Notes under the pieces: model-generated
What the model was told of the DNA's origin: nothing
The model's input: only the letters and a program-made list of their open reading frames with translations
The model's database searches: none
Program-made: the position numbers and the translations under genes
NCBI GenBank assembly: GCA_020860645.1
Contig: JAJBTX010000067.1
Coordinates: 1 to 48,458 of the forward strand
Source: Lachnospiraceae bacterium
GTDB lineage: Bacteria > Bacillota > Clostridia > Lachnospirales > Lachnospiraceae
Direction of reading: 5' to 3'
Length of the DNA: 48,458 nt
In this document: one piece after another, positions 11,501-27,751 of the stretch
Layout: each line of letters starts with the position of its first letter
Position numbering within the stretch: the stretch's first letter is position 1

Positions 11501-13554
11501 CGGATCGTGATGGACTGGCTGCCCAGAGAATTGTTTACCACCGTCAGCTCCGCCGTAGGCGTCAGCTTACTGGTCTGGCTGGAACTGTAGATGATATTAT
11601 CATTTGTATCATCGCTGTCCTCTTCATTTTCGCCGGCTATTTTTCGATAATCGTAGTCTCCTGACAGACTGTCATCATCCCAGTTGTTCTTTTCCGCATC
11701 ATAGGTTCCGCTCAGGATCTTCAGATTGTTCCCGAACGAGTCCTTGGCGCTCACTTCAATGTCATACTTCGTATTGCTGCTGAGGGAATAGCTCTTGATC
11801 ACAGTACTCCAGTCCAGAGCATCGCCCTCCGCGTTCATATACTTTTTCAGCGTCGATTTATTGATGTAAAATTCATAAGTATCATTTTCATCAGTCTGCG
11901 ACGTCAGCTTTACACTCAGACGGTAAATATTGTTCAGAAGCGTCGTCGGTCCACTCACATTCAGGTCAAAGAGTGTGATATAGTTGGAGTGATATGTGTC
12001 ATCGTCGCCTAAGACCGTCGTAAAATCTATATAGATCGGCGGCAGGTAGTCTATGGTCTTGGTCGTAAGATCCAGCGATGGGGTCGTGAACTCGCTGTAA
12101 AACTCCGCCAGCTTCTTCACGCCATTGTCGTAATAATAATATTTCCCTACCAGCTTCACAGTAGTTCCGGGCGGGATCGAAGACAGGGTCAGCGTCCCAT
12201 CCGTCTTGATGGATTTCCGGCTTCCCAGTTCATCCGTCTCAATATCTCCGTCACCGTCCTGATCCCAGTATGCTTCTACAACCACTTTCTTCAGCACGCC
12301 GGAAGGGTCGTCAATCGCGACATCCATACTGATCGTATAGACGCCCTCCTGGAAATTCGACAGAGTAATCGAGGGAAGCGTGATGGAGGAATCCTCCTCC
12401 TCACCGGTTCCGTCCTGGGCGCTGCCCGCGGAGCTGCTGCTCCCTGCGGAACTTCCGCTTCCGGAAGAACTGCCGCTCCCGGAGGAATTCCCACTTCCGG
12501 AGGCACTTCCACTTCCGGAAGCACTTCCGCTTCCGGAAACGCTTTCACTCCCGGACGAACTCCCGCTTTCAGACGAACTCCCGCTTCCGGAGGAATTTTC
12601 ACTCCCGGACGAGCTTCCACTCCCCGACGAACTGCTCTCAGAGGAACTGTTCCCGGAAGAACCTGCGCCACCGGCTGCAGAACTGTCACCCGAAGAGGCA
12701 GAGCGATCCGCACCCGATCCGTCAGACAAAGCAGAAGCTTCCCTGTCATCCGCATCTTCGCTGTCTATATCTTTCGTTGTTTCCAATCTGGCCGAGGAAG
12801 CGCCCCCGTTTACCAGAACCTGCACTGTGCCATCCGCAGCCGTGACTACTTCCGTTTCGGGCTCATCATCGTCATCCGAGTCCGTCGCAGACATACCGTC
12901 CGTCAGCAGTCCCAGCGCCTTCAGAAGCTCCGTCCAGCTCATTTCCTGCCCGCCGATGGACACCGTCGAGCCCTGTACATTGGCCTCTCCATAGACAAGC
13001 TCCCCGTTGCTGTAGCTGTAATAGTGCAGCATATCCTCCGCGATATACAGGACGCTGTTCAGCGGCACCGTCGTCTCGCCCAACGTCTGGTGAACCGTCA
13101 TCTCTGCCAGATTCAGGAAGAGGCTGTTGCTGGTCTTCAGAAAGAGATAGGAATCATCATCTGTTTTACTGTGATCAGACAGAAAGGCAATCCCATCGCT
13201 GACATACATACCCTCGATCGTGCTGAAGGTATCAAAATTTTCATCGTAGAGTGTCATGTCCGTAGAGAGGGTCATGACCGCCGTCCCACCATACAGATAG
13301 AACGGATAGAGGGAGGAGACTTTTTCCTTTGATTCTCCGACATAATACCAGGAGCCGCGCTGCCAGACCTGATCGTCCACGCTCACCGCCTGCAGCTCCA
13401 CTTCCTCCCCGGACCCGCTTTTCAGCGAGGCAGAGACATCGTCCGATACCGCATAGCCGTCCTCCGTCAGCACGGCGACCTCGGTCAGCGAATAGGCACG
13501 TACCATAAACAGCGCGCAGAGAATCACCAGCGCGAACGCGATTACCTTCTTCAT
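2581..13554 (-). CDS. Giant 3657-aa surface protein with GLUG-type repeats, Ser/Gly linker and C-terminal membrane anchor
   Basis: Last and largest gene of the F1-like ATPase operon. Order of parts: hydrophobic signal/anchor (residues 1-20); a beta-rich N-terminal domain (about 40-220) resembling those of the other surface proteins in the operon; a Ser/Gly-rich low-complexity linker (about 298-385); several beta-sandwich, FN3-like units (about 390-1280); three blocks of GLUG-like repeats (GGLVG, AGGLIGY and similar, near 1380-1520, 1760-1990 and 2440-2720) likely to form a beta-helix; further domains; an acidic Ala/Gly/Glu stretch (about 3390-3560); and a single TM helix with the basic tail FVRRKKNGERE. 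No LPXTG motif is present, so it is membrane-anchored rather than sortase-linked. It starts 21 bp after the 238-aa gene. Surface location is secure; an adhesin or stalk role is inference. Confidence 0.85.
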   Translation of the reverse strand: MKKVIAFALVILCALFMVRAYSLTEVAVLTEDGYAVSDDVSASLKSGSGEEVELQAVSVDDQVWQRGSWYYVGESKEKVSSLYPFYLYGGTAVMTLSTDMTLYDENFDTFSTIEGMYVSDGIAFLSDHSKTDDDSYLFLKTSNSLFLNLAEMTVHQTLGETTVPLNSVLYIAEDMLHYYSYSNGELVYGEANVQGSTVSIGGQEMSWTELLKALGLLTDGMSATDSDDDDEPETEVVTAADGTVQVLVNGGASSARLETTKDIDSEDADDREASALSDGSGADRSASSGDSSAAGGAGSSGNSSSESSSSGSGSSSGSENSSGSGSSSESGSSSGSESVSGSGSASGSGSASGSGNSSGSGSSSGSGSSAGSSSSAGSAQDGTGEEEDSSITLPSITLSNFQEGVYTISMDVAIDDPSGVLKKVVVEAYWDQDGDGDIETDELGSRKSIKTDGTLTLSSIPPGTTVKLVGKYYYYDNGVKKLAEFYSEFTTPSLDLTTKTIDYLPPIYIDFTTVLGDDDTYHSNYITLFDLNVSGPTTLLNNIYRLSVKLTSQTDENDTYEFYINKSTLKKYMNAEGDALDWSTVIKSYSLSSNTKYDIEVSAKDSFGNNLKILSGTYDAEKNNWDDDSLSGDYDYRKIAGENEEDSDDTNDNIIYSSSQTSKLTPTAELTVVNNSLGSQSITIRVTDTDGALVNAEEGDQLWFSIYENGSTVAETLWFTSTNAGTDLKDENGDTQYYQKVPFSTSDATAVEGEDGVWEFTWTLGDDEDYNLVVGTTYRLEVTACYDLADRGDEVDNPVTDTIASGLFTTTDLSAYGKVVYSLSSASDYLTEDGARLSVQLNTTRTNENLVPFLSAVTLTVTDRTSGDTVYTINLTREMFETDDPNAEWVTLDEDEGKYKLNVDVLDANGEVVENGVTLYLGTSSWSEDETPWEYLFDADGAGVLWLCFDDLDSATSYQLSVTTTATTIAVSAEDASGTGAYTATSEEKTHNVDSSTSSYRTLSFTTLRHMPQVSYAEGGLVIVGDTAYIYGVEIDDYDSAITSGSVMVTVTYPAQNNAVVSKKTYDLIYDTDENGNTYAYIDGPVVVSGLVTDAVYTVQVLADRLTLSSSLSYTSYDLTDGSWSFTAGRGIEGSLTMTDMVMEENGLYSTVTLDVDVMDYLQNLSENAVAYLTIYESDSLTIDWTDADTDEYWLLSSNEATGKVTSPEVWDEYVLEVDEYGRLYYDGELVLHLPTDYSYYLVLSVCYVNEDAGVEQEIILDELDFNTEEPIYIIACEEDCKKLKTYPNGKFLVTADLSFSDTSTDSVSLLSSSNQNYTFNGSIDFDGHTISLTYAKSTDADFFAKLTQNALIENMVLEFHLDGTTNRTAVTYPSFIRSNEGTLRNIVVINDYGSGRYAHSTAAPINVNTGLIENFCVYYDASSSNYVGTNVSGLVRTNFGGTVRNGYVYSAKNLTAGSGVYTGSSGSRQYVAGIVGYNSTGGVIENCYGYLNIVTESGSSEQYTGIICGRNEATIRNCFTLGDRYRYSFVDGVQQTSSLYFNYSQVIGYSSTSATTSNIRYFGSDTTSNSYADGYTKETNYALLYESSWYSSRLGGSDAWLIDSQIDLGYMPKIDMPDSISSQQYNIPIPSGGQAVAPAYMGCEVVETQDDATEGTVYGRLKLSFTNSWGVDIENIVIDGLSVTIESQGLDAESGNWIVNLYVEPQSYRDSYTLSSYSYVTGSAAVSCDEEIPIGFYLGLTQDNWLTANISDSDGYYKLLEDIDFTEFASDSGAEIRFYNLGTFTGTFDGNGYSLSGLSLDRDSFFKETSGATVENVTVDGLSISSDGSYQGFIGSAEDTEISWVFLTDVTISSNYGWAGALVGYADGGSISDCGVNGVTITASSSGSSVCQGGLIGQINGLTVENCFVLNLENVNRQASQRGIGGLVGVATGIPSIQNCYAQGSITTAYANAGGIVGSTEGAVSSCWSAVDIVSQAGYLGGIVGFATSSASDYEAQTTSWDGMSTYYIMNNVALGELYSSTADVSDSRIAGGVSTTRPKFSNNTAYENQQLNGASSSTLGSYTARLAAKTNLTSAYYLRVTADLGDSYRYNSCTLEDGTSFNGVSAGSLPILYATDGSTILPCQGNITIGGGVMAVEVDSDTGTYNGSAGYSDLQVELSVYLQSTDEETLNSLTLTEESGGLTLTIDSTKTQPASTTTSYTIDGESYDLYPVQLTCEVVVNNYFDSYRISASAGGVKKSAKLEFDITNLWADAGGSVTEHPLYRTIVTKSDWDEVMALYGKNQENFRVIHDLDFGGTTLASGSRELSINRLEGQLQNDSGTPYLGNFKYTGTQPSFIATATTQISNLKFYSITLENSDSTSSGSRMGVIRDNMAAIENVTFENISITSKKYSYVGCVAYSQGTMEDVTLIGISITTTGGSYIGALAGYQNAAVKNVSAYGSDDSIDGVTDGVASANMTSGFTLRAASSSYVGGLIGYLDSAALNDIAISSIKVQGGSYVGGLVGLAIPVSTSENNSISASLVTGTTSVGGCYGYWDSGSALYDHTVDGCYVSGTSTGNANVGGFVGSCKNYFTIYYVTVSNSTVTATNGSVVGGVVGTSGYTYYCTAYRCTITAAKNSAGGMQGSTPVQVRYSLVKDCTIQAQNYAGGLKGYRAVRSSSFSVYSNVVDGCTITATTNYAGGLIGYNYTFSAYNNTVYNSTITAEQYAGGLAGYTAGGFYYNNAVDAIITANSYVGSAFGYALNFYYSSSLPTGMALKCYDSYFVTDLSATSYVAGLIGSIKIADQPVDANGTALTSDDDYYDYMYGEFFEDNVLATYINSSSTSRDWYAVNENGKAVRSSNNSEDNGAWGLRIYQNSSMGTSVSGYTYASGTFDAWSSSEGSTDKVLTVSTTDLKTPDNYTSYFGWSSGTGGYDTSTASSGYMPKLKVVSESTLLESQYTWPGAIASSELNIEIPDDGSSASLTSLQATLQTASIHAGSVETLTIEFTESEGSSYSASAVSTTLSLLFGGVNAAEEMASGEPSDIIVTVYDESGAVVATTTLANTVLTIPYDYNSELELTLDNGSETASYIIQPSDYQRKVLVWEDDYYLIRSDGLTNQDGEVLTASGWSDAEDADALTILNLADGQALTDDGEIYDLESGTCTRNISETVAEAAASSGTADDYTVVETAGDSEDVESEGFLTENQAIYSFSTDAGQVESYRNFSYIISDSGVTRQETMLLFKDGSSVGFDPDVELDPFGILYDTYLGETYLAVLSEGELVTYSFGDTLTWPEEVSTSGIAQMSNTLNTDQTILIILYTDGSAIVFDYLSGEILNTFDSETEESEGGFISYLISAFSHWASSLTSGQVITTAESSASLIDQLNANPYSAEALELVNGLSAETGTAEAHLGGSEDTDGTAEADPEGTADERGTAEAAEDAAEANRDEESGTAEEAGTAGGSSKDTADTAGKEAIGASGEDSQEAAAGGAGDTGVTQDDGAEASAGSAASETGVSGIEEASGTDEESEEGSAAEDSESGSGISGGADEEGTASAEGDSSGAGEAAGTTGSAKSEAKDASEVTKMSDYTVIISADSDEYEVYETGALMGTSTSDLMSENEKVNYLAAAGLYDLYSSAEITLTDQTENGIYTLMALLAAITALLGGLYFVRRKKNGERE

Positions 13555-13575
13555 ACTAATCTCCTCCTTTCTTCC

Positions 13576-14292
13576 CTATTCAATATCATTCAGAACGCTG
13601 GGATCCGTGATCAGCAGATACCAGCTCCCGTTGGTCAGCTTCAGCTGATCCGTCACCACCAGGACTTCTGCTCCATCCGAAAAGACCAGCTTCGTCTCAC
13701 TGTCTGTCAGATCCTCGGAAAAAGCCGTGTTATCTTCGTAATTGTAGACCTCCAGAAGACTTCCGTACTCTGCGGTCACCGTGGACAGGGCGCTCAGCTC
13801 CACGCTCTCATCATTCCACGTAAGAGTCGCCGGCTCCAACAGCAGATACGTATTGCTTCCGTTGTACAGAAACCCTTCCGGATTGCTTACGGTCGCGTCG
13901 CCGTCCTCGATCACGACCACGCCGCCCTCCAGCCGCACTTCGCTGAAATAATCCACCCGAAGCTGTACGCCTGCCGCCTTCTGATTCCAGACCATGGTGT
14001 CCTGCAGAATCACCGCATCCCGATCCGCACAGTAAAACATTACGTCCGGCAGATACTGCCTGTCCTCGTCTACGACCACATACATGATGTCGTCCTCATG
14101 GCGCAGCGTGAATCCATCCGGATACTCGCTGATCATGCCTCCCACATAAGTGTACATTGGCTCCGTGACCGCCAGCACCTCCACCGTCCGGAAATACCAG
14201 ATGGCCAGAAATACGACAACCACCAGGGCCAGAAAGGCCCCGGTCGCAATCAGGATTCCCTTTTTCCTCGACTTTGTGCGAATCTGATTCAA
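13576..14292 (-). CDS. Small single-pass membrane protein with an operon-specific beta-rich extracellular domain (238 aa)
   Basis: An N-terminal basic stretch and TM helix (about residues 11-34, GILIATGAFLALVVVVFLAI) are followed by about 200 residues of beta-rich sequence with no recognised family. The body resembles the N-terminal domains of the three large surface proteins: a strand-rich unit with FLYNGSNTYLLLEPATLTW, comparable to SYLFLKTSNSLFLNLAEMTV in the 3657-aa protein. It therefore looks like the shared membrane-proximal domain without the stalk. It starts 12 bp after the c-like gene and ends 21 bp before the giant gene, so all three are almost certainly co-transcribed. Possible role: an adaptor between the c-like membrane ring and the stalk proteins (inference). 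Confidence 0.75.
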   Translation of the reverse strand: MNQIRTKSRKKGILIATGAFLALVVVVFLAIWYFRTVEVLAVTEPMYTYVGGMISEYPDGFTLRHEDDIMYVVVDEDRQYLPDVMFYCADRDAVILQDTMVWNQKAAGVQLRVDYFSEVRLEGGVVVIEDGDATVSNPEGFLYNGSNTYLLLEPATLTWNDESVELSALSTVTAEYGSLLEVYNYEDNTAFSEDLTDSETKLVFSDGAEVLVVTDQLKLTNGSWYLLITDPSVLNDIE

Positions 14293-14304
14293 AAGAATGC
14301 CTCC

Positions 14305-14565
<261 letters not shown>

Positions 14566-14578
14566 TCAAACTAGCTGT

Positions 14579-15613
14579 CTATTCCAGATTTTTTCCGCTG
14601 CCGGACGTATTTGTCTCGCTGGACGCGTCTCCGTCGGCACTGCTGCCTGCACTTTCTTCGGACTCTGAGCCGCTGCTTTCACTCCCACTGTCAGTTCCTT
14701 CGGCAGCGCTTTCCGTGCTGTTTCCCGTACTGGCAGAGCTTTCGCTGCTGCCTGTGGCGGCGGCAGAACTTCCGCTGCTGGTCGTACTTGCGGCGGAGCT
14801 TCCGCTGCTGCCCGAGCTTTCATTCGAGCTCGAACTGCCGGAATCGTCAGAAGATGTACTTCCCGCATCGGCGGACGCGTTTCCCTCCAGCGCGGTAATC
14901 CGCGCCTGCAGTTCATTCACGGTGCTGATCAGCTCCTCCACCAGGGAAGTGGTGACCGCCGTTGAAGCTTCCGACTCGTACGGGTTTGCAGTGCGCACCC
15001 AGGCGATCTCCGAGCTGCTTTCTGTGCCGTTTGTGTAGACCACATTCAGGCCCAGCGCGACCAGTGAACCCTGGAAGGTCGTGATCTGGCTTGCATTGCT
15101 GGTATCAATCGTCACCGTCAGGCCGCTCAGGCCATCATCTGATTTCGCCGCCTTGAGGTTGGAGCTGCCGCTCACAGTCAGCTCGCCGACCACAAAATTT
15201 GCGGAACCGCTCACATCATACAGAGTCACAGTAGCGCTCTTGTAGTTCACATCCTCGTCCAGATACAGCGTGAAGGTGACCGTATTCTCCGTAATGGCCG
15301 TAATCGTCATGGACGCGTTCTCATCGCTGGTCGTCGCCCGCATGAAGTCGCGCTGCACGACTTCGTCCAGGTCGTCCACATAGTACATCTTAATGCTGTA
15401 GGTCGTATCCGGATCCAGATCCGACACCGTAATGGAGGTCTCCGACGGGTCCGCATAGACCGTCTTCACCACATTGTCCGGATCCGTCACATCTACAATG
15501 TCAAAGCAGATCACACCGTAAATGGAATAGGGATCGTAAGCATAAAAATTGATTGTCAGGGAAGTTGTTCCCGCTGTGACGGAGGTCAGGTACATGTTGG
15601 AGACCGCTTCCAT
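14579..15613 (-). CDS. Downstream part of a surface protein split by an in-frame TGA (second half)
   Basis: This reading frame continues that of the 269-aa piece upstream. Only the TGA at 15680-15682 separates them, and translation runs open from that stop through a Gly-rich stretch to ATG 15613. The protein has two FN3-like beta-sandwich units (about residues 5-185), a short leucine-rich helix (about 200-225) and a Ser/Gly-rich tail ending GKNLE. It has no signal peptide, TM helix or anchor of its own. CAGGAGGAG directly abuts ATG 15613, too close to be a good ribosome-binding site. It probably functions only as the C-terminal half of the intact 14579-16489 protein. If the stop is real, it is a pseudogene fragment. 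Confidence 0.7.
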   Translation of the reverse strand: MEAVSNMYLTSVTAGTTSLTINFYAYDPYSIYGVICFDIVDVTDPDNVVKTVYADPSETSITVSDLDPDTTYSIKMYYVDDLDEVVQRDFMRATTSDENASMTITAITENTVTFTLYLDEDVNYKSATVTLYDVSGSANFVVGELTVSGSSNLKAAKSDDGLSGLTVTIDTSNASQITTFQGSLVALGLNVVYTNGTESSSEIAWVRTANPYESEASTAVTTSLVEELISTVNELQARITALEGNASADAGSTSSDDSGSSSSNESSGSSGSSAASTTSSGSSAAATGSSESSASTGNSTESAAEGTDSGSESSGSESEESAGSSADGDASSETNTSGSGKNLE

Positions 15614-15679
15614 CTCCTCCTGGGTCAGCCCGCAGCTGCCCCTAGTACCGGCACCACCCGTGCCTCCGGTCCCGCCTGC

Positions 15680-16489
15680 TCAGCCCGCGCCGCCGCTGCC
15701 GCCGGTTCCACCGGTTCCACCAGTCCCACCGGTTCCACCAGTCCCGCCGGTTCCGCCGCTGCCGCCGGTTCCACCGCTGCCGCCGCTGCCGCCGTCTCCG
15801 CCGGAAATACTGATATCATAAACCTCGCCGCCTGCATCCGCTGCTGCTGCCACCGCGTCGGCCAGGCTGTAGCTCATTGATCCAAAAGAGACAGTCCCCG
15901 CAGCCAGGTCCAGAGAGAAGGAATCTCCCGTCACCAGCAGATCGTCCAGTACCTTTACATTGATCTCATCGTTCAGCAGCCTGGAGTTTCCGGCCTGATC
16001 CACAACGATATACAGGAAATCATCGGTATTCACTTCGCCGGAGCTCACCGAAATGTTTCTCCCGGTAATCAGATAATGATCCTCGCTCAGCATGACCAGT
16101 CCCATGGATTCCAGATCGGTCTGCTGATAATAATCGTCCAGCATGTAGACACTGCCGTCCGACGCATAACGGTAGCCGCCGCCGTAGACGGTCACCGCAG
16201 ACAGAGTCGGCTCATAGGCCACCGTGCTCGTGCCCAGCTTGATGCTGTCCTCACTGGTCTGCTCCACATAATAGCTGGAGTCCCAGCTCCGATAGACACT
16301 TCCGCCGCCGGACAGATACTGGCTGCTGTAAGTATTGTCATAGACGATGCTGCCCGCCGTCAGCGTGTAAGAGGCACTCTGGGCGCTTACCACCCGCACC
16401 ACCGACACGCCGAACAGGACAAGAGTCAAGAATACGCTCAGGCTGAAGAGGGCGAAGCCGCTCTTGGCCTTTCCGCTCAATTTTCTCAT
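15680..16489 (-). CDS. Upstream part of a surface protein split by an in-frame TGA (first half)
   Basis: 269 residues: an N-terminal TM/signal helix (about 12-36), a beta-rich domain (about 40-215) similar in layout to the N-terminal domains of the other large operon proteins, and a Gly-rich collagen-like run of GGT/GGS triplets from about 225 on. The run is cut at GGAG by TGA (15680-15682) and then resumes in the same frame (AGGTGGTGGAG). A single G-to-T change in a GGA Gly codon would explain the stop. The complete gene would be 14579-16489, 636 residues. It lies 33 bp after the 2222-aa gene. Alternatives are readthrough or a sequencing error in this low-complexity stretch. Confidence 0.75.
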   Translation of the reverse strand: MRKLSGKAKSGFALFSLSVFLTLVLFGVSVVRVVSAQSASYTLTAGSIVYDNTYSSQYLSGGGSVYRSWDSSYYVEQTSEDSIKLGTSTVAYEPTLSAVTVYGGGYRYASDGSVYMLDDYYQQTDLESMGLVMLSEDHYLITGRNISVSSGEVNTDDFLYIVVDQAGNSRLLNDEINVKVLDDLLVTGDSFSLDLAAGTVSFGSMSYSLADAVAAAADAGGEVYDISISGGDGGSGGSGGTGGSGGTGGTGGTGGTGGTGGTGGSGGAG

Positions 16490-16522
16490 ACGGTATCCTC
16501 CTTTTTCGCTTCAAACCTCTGT

Positions 16523-23177
<6,655 letters not shown>

Positions 23178-23191
<14 letters not shown>

Positions 23192-23795
23192 AGCCCTTCT
23201 CCTTTCCTGCCAGTCTCTTTCCTCTCAGTCTCTTTCCAGATCGTCTCTTTTCCTTATGCTCTCTTTGCACAAGGCTTCTCTCTCCCAGCTGCGGCAGACG
23301 GTTCAGCCACAACACTGCATTATAAATGATAATAAATATCCCCAGCATGATACTGGTAATTCGTATATCCAGGGCAGAACGGATATCCGCCATATAGCGG
23401 AGCAGCGTCTGATAAACAAACAGTCCCGCGCAGGTTCCCGCCACCTGAATGATATCGGAAAACAGCGCGGCCAGAATCTGCTTCCACTCTCTCGTGTCCA
23501 TCTGCCAGGCCAGTGTCAGCAGCAGCAGACAGACGATGTGGGTCAGCCGCAGCTCCAGTCCGCAAAGGACGATCGCAATTACCAGAAACAGCCTGCTCGT
23601 GCCCGCTGTCAGACAGATGAGTTCACGATTGCCCAGTCCGTAAAAGAAACAGTAATACCATTTACCGCTCTTCAGTCCCTGAAAACGAAACTGCCGCATC
23701 CGCAGGAAGGACGAAAACAGAATCAGCAGTCCGAACGCCAGAACCAGCAGGATATAGCCCTCATAGGGCACTACATAAACTGTCCAGTCTCTCAT
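23178..23795 (-). CDS. Multi-pass membrane protein of the F1-like ATPase operon (205 aa), unknown family
   Basis: About five hydrophobic segments: residues about 13-31, 58-78, 84-96, 105-128 and 146-165, followed by a strongly basic tail (EKRRSGKRLRGKRLAGKEKG). It occupies the place where a membrane-embedded partner of the ATPase would be expected. However, it lacks the conserved Arg helix that marks subunit a of ATP synthase, and I do not recognise it as any known family. The start overlaps the end of the epsilon-like gene by 4 bp (ATGA) and its end overlaps the 2222-aa surface-protein gene, which suggests coupled translation. A role as the membrane base replacing subunit a is inference. Confidence 0.7.
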
Positions 23796-24229
23796 GTCTG
23801 CCCCTCCAGGTCTATAAACTCCAGCTCTCCACCTTCCGGCTCCTGTGCTGCCTCCGCGGACACCGCGTACTCCTCTTTCACAAGCAGCTGGAATTCATTG
23901 TCCCGCAGCATGAAGAAGCCCTTCACCCGCTCATAGGTCTCCACGCGCTCATCGGTCACGATGCGAACCGTGCCCTCCACCTCGCCGATCGACGGCGTGT
24001 AGTCCGGCATGAGCATCAGGTTGTAGCGGCTGCTGTCCACATGGACGATGCGCACGCTCTCAAAATCCTCCACGCCGTCCCGGATGCTGATCACACGCGC
24101 GCGCATGCGCCGCCCGCTGTCATCCTGCTCCCGCTGCTTTTCTGCTTTTCTTTCTTTCCGTGACTTCTTCGGCTGCTCCGTCGCTGCCGCTTCCGTCTCC
24201 TGCTTCTTTCTGCCGGGTCTTGCTGCCAT
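23792..24229 (-). CDS. F1 epsilon-like subunit
   Basis: 145 residues. After a basic and charged N-terminal extension (about 1-42), residues about 43-120 align by eye with the beta-sandwich domain of F1 epsilon: the Pro-containing turn LMLMPDYTPSIGEVEGTVRI corresponds to the GILPGHAPL...LRI region, and VKGFFMLRDNEFQLLVKE to the GGFLEVRDN...VLAD strand pair. The usual C-terminal helical hairpin, which inhibits ATP hydrolysis in many F1 enzymes, is missing. A short acidic tail replaces it. The position 5 bp after the beta-like gene matches the usual atpD-atpC order. Family match is moderate; the lack of the inhibitory helices fits an enzyme that hydrolyses ATP. Confidence 0.7.
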   Translation of the reverse strand: MAARPGRKKQETEAAATEQPKKSRKERKAEKQREQDDSGRRMRARVISIRDGVEDFESVRIVHVDSSRYNLMLMPDYTPSIGEVEGTVRIVTDERVETYERVKGFFMLRDNEFQLLVKEEYAVSAEAAQEPEGGELEFIDLEGQT

Positions 24230-24234
24230 TTTCT

Positions 24235-26396
<2,162 letters not shown>

Positions 26397-26399
26397 AGA

Positions 26400-27722
26400 C
26401 TACTCCTGACTGTAGATATCCTCGAAGCGCCGGATAATCTCCTCATGACTCATCGGCGAATACTTGTACTGGCCGAGCCCCGCGAGGAGACGGCCGCCGC
26501 GGCGAATGCGCGCCTGCATCTCCGGACTCATCTCGTCTACATTTGCGAGCTCATAGACGGCTCTCGTCTCCAGGTAGCTCAGGAGCTCGCGCCGCACGCG
26601 CGCGCCGAGCTTTTTGACCTCCGGCGTCTGCACCGCGCCGCCCAGACGGGATACGGACAGGCCGTAGCTGATCGCGGGCTTCTCACCCTTATCGAAATTT
26701 TTCTTCGAGAGCACGAGCTGCCCGTCCGTGATCGAGATAATATTGGTCGATATGTAATCGGTAATATCGCCGCCCCGCGTCTCGACGATCGGCAGGATCG
26801 TGATCGAGCCGCCGTTCCTGTGCTGGCAGCCCTTCTCGAGCATGCGGGAATGTGTGTAAAAAATATCGGGCGGATAGGCGTCACGTCCCGGCACCTTTCC
26901 GGTCAGCAGGCTGATCTCACGGTAGGCGTCCGCATGGCGGGAGAGATCGTCGATGACGACGAGCACGTCCTTTCCCTGCATGAGATAATACTCCGCGATC
27001 GATACGCCCGCGTAGGGAGTCAGGAAGATGACCGGCGGCGTATCGTCGTTGAAGGCGCACAGAATATGGGTATACTCCATCGCCCCGCGGCGCATGAGCT
27101 CCGCATAGAGCGTCTTTACATTTTTCTTCGTCTTGCCGACGGAGACGTAGATACAGATCACGTCCTTGCCCTTCTGGTTGACGATCGTGTCGAGGGCGAT
27201 CTGCGTCTTGCCGGTCTTCTTGTCGCCGATGATCAGCTGACGCTGACCCTTGCCGATCGGATAGATCAGGTCTACGCCGGCGATGCCGGTCTCCAGCGGG
27301 CGGCACACGGCGGTACGATCCATGATCGGGATATTCGGATTCTCAATGTTCAGGCTGATCAGATCCTCAAAGGTCTTGCCGCAGGAGCGGTCCACACCGA
27401 AAAGGTCGGTCACATGGCCCAACGACTCCTCCGCAAAGCTGACGCGGAAGGTCTCGCCGGTCGCGATGACCTGATCGTTCACATAGATGTCGCCGCGGCG
27501 GCGCACAATGGCCACGGTGACCTCGTTTCTGCGGATACCATTTACATATCCCTCGCTGCCCTCGCCGATCACGACGCGCTCATAGAAGCTCACGTCCTCC
27601 AGACCGCTGACCTCGAGAATGTAGTTCTGCACCTTCAGAACACGGCCCATCCGCTGGACATTCTCTTTATTCTTGATCTTCCTGATGGTATCCTGTACCA
27701 GGTTCTCTACATACTGTTCCAT
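26400..27722 (-). CDS. F1-ATPase alpha-like subunit (AtpA-like, operon-specific)
   Basis: 440 residues, about 60-70 shorter than normal alpha because the C-terminal helical domain stops after QYKYSPMSHEEIIRRFEDI. P-loop GDKKTGKT (166-173); Walker-B-type acidic pair in VVIDDLSRHADAYREISLL (Asp258/259); RDAYPPDIFYTHSR; and PAISYGLSVSRLGG with Arg359 at the position of the arginine finger that completes the catalytic site on beta. The short C-terminus removes the surface where delta normally docks together with the alpha N-terminus, which fits the absence of a delta gene here. It begins 29 bp after the membrane coiled-coil gene. A non-catalytic partner of the beta-like subunit is the safe reading. 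Confidence 0.93.
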   Translation of the reverse strand: MEQYVENLVQDTIRKIKNKENVQRMGRVLKVQNYILEVSGLEDVSFYERVVIGEGSEGYVNGIRRNEVTVAIVRRRGDIYVNDQVIATGETFRVSFAEESLGHVTDLFGVDRSCGKTFEDLISLNIENPNIPIMDRTAVCRPLETGIAGVDLIYPIGKGQRQLIIGDKKTGKTQIALDTIVNQKGKDVICIYVSVGKTKKNVKTLYAELMRRGAMEYTHILCAFNDDTPPVIFLTPYAGVSIAEYYLMQGKDVLVVIDDLSRHADAYREISLLTGKVPGRDAYPPDIFYTHSRMLEKGCQHRNGGSITILPIVETRGGDITDYISTNIISITDGQLVLSKKNFDKGEKPAISYGLSVSRLGGAVQTPEVKKLGARVRRELLSYLETRAVYELANVDEMSPEMQARIRRGGRLLAGLGQYKYSPMSHEEIIRRFEDIYSQE

Positions 27723-27751
27723 ACTGTCCTTCCTCGTTCTTTCGTCTTTTC

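Noticed and set aside
12400..12660. Short tandem repeats that might suggest a CRISPR array or minisatellite
   Set aside because: They encode the in-frame Ser/Gly linker of the 3657-aa protein; no equal-length repeats with unique spacers.
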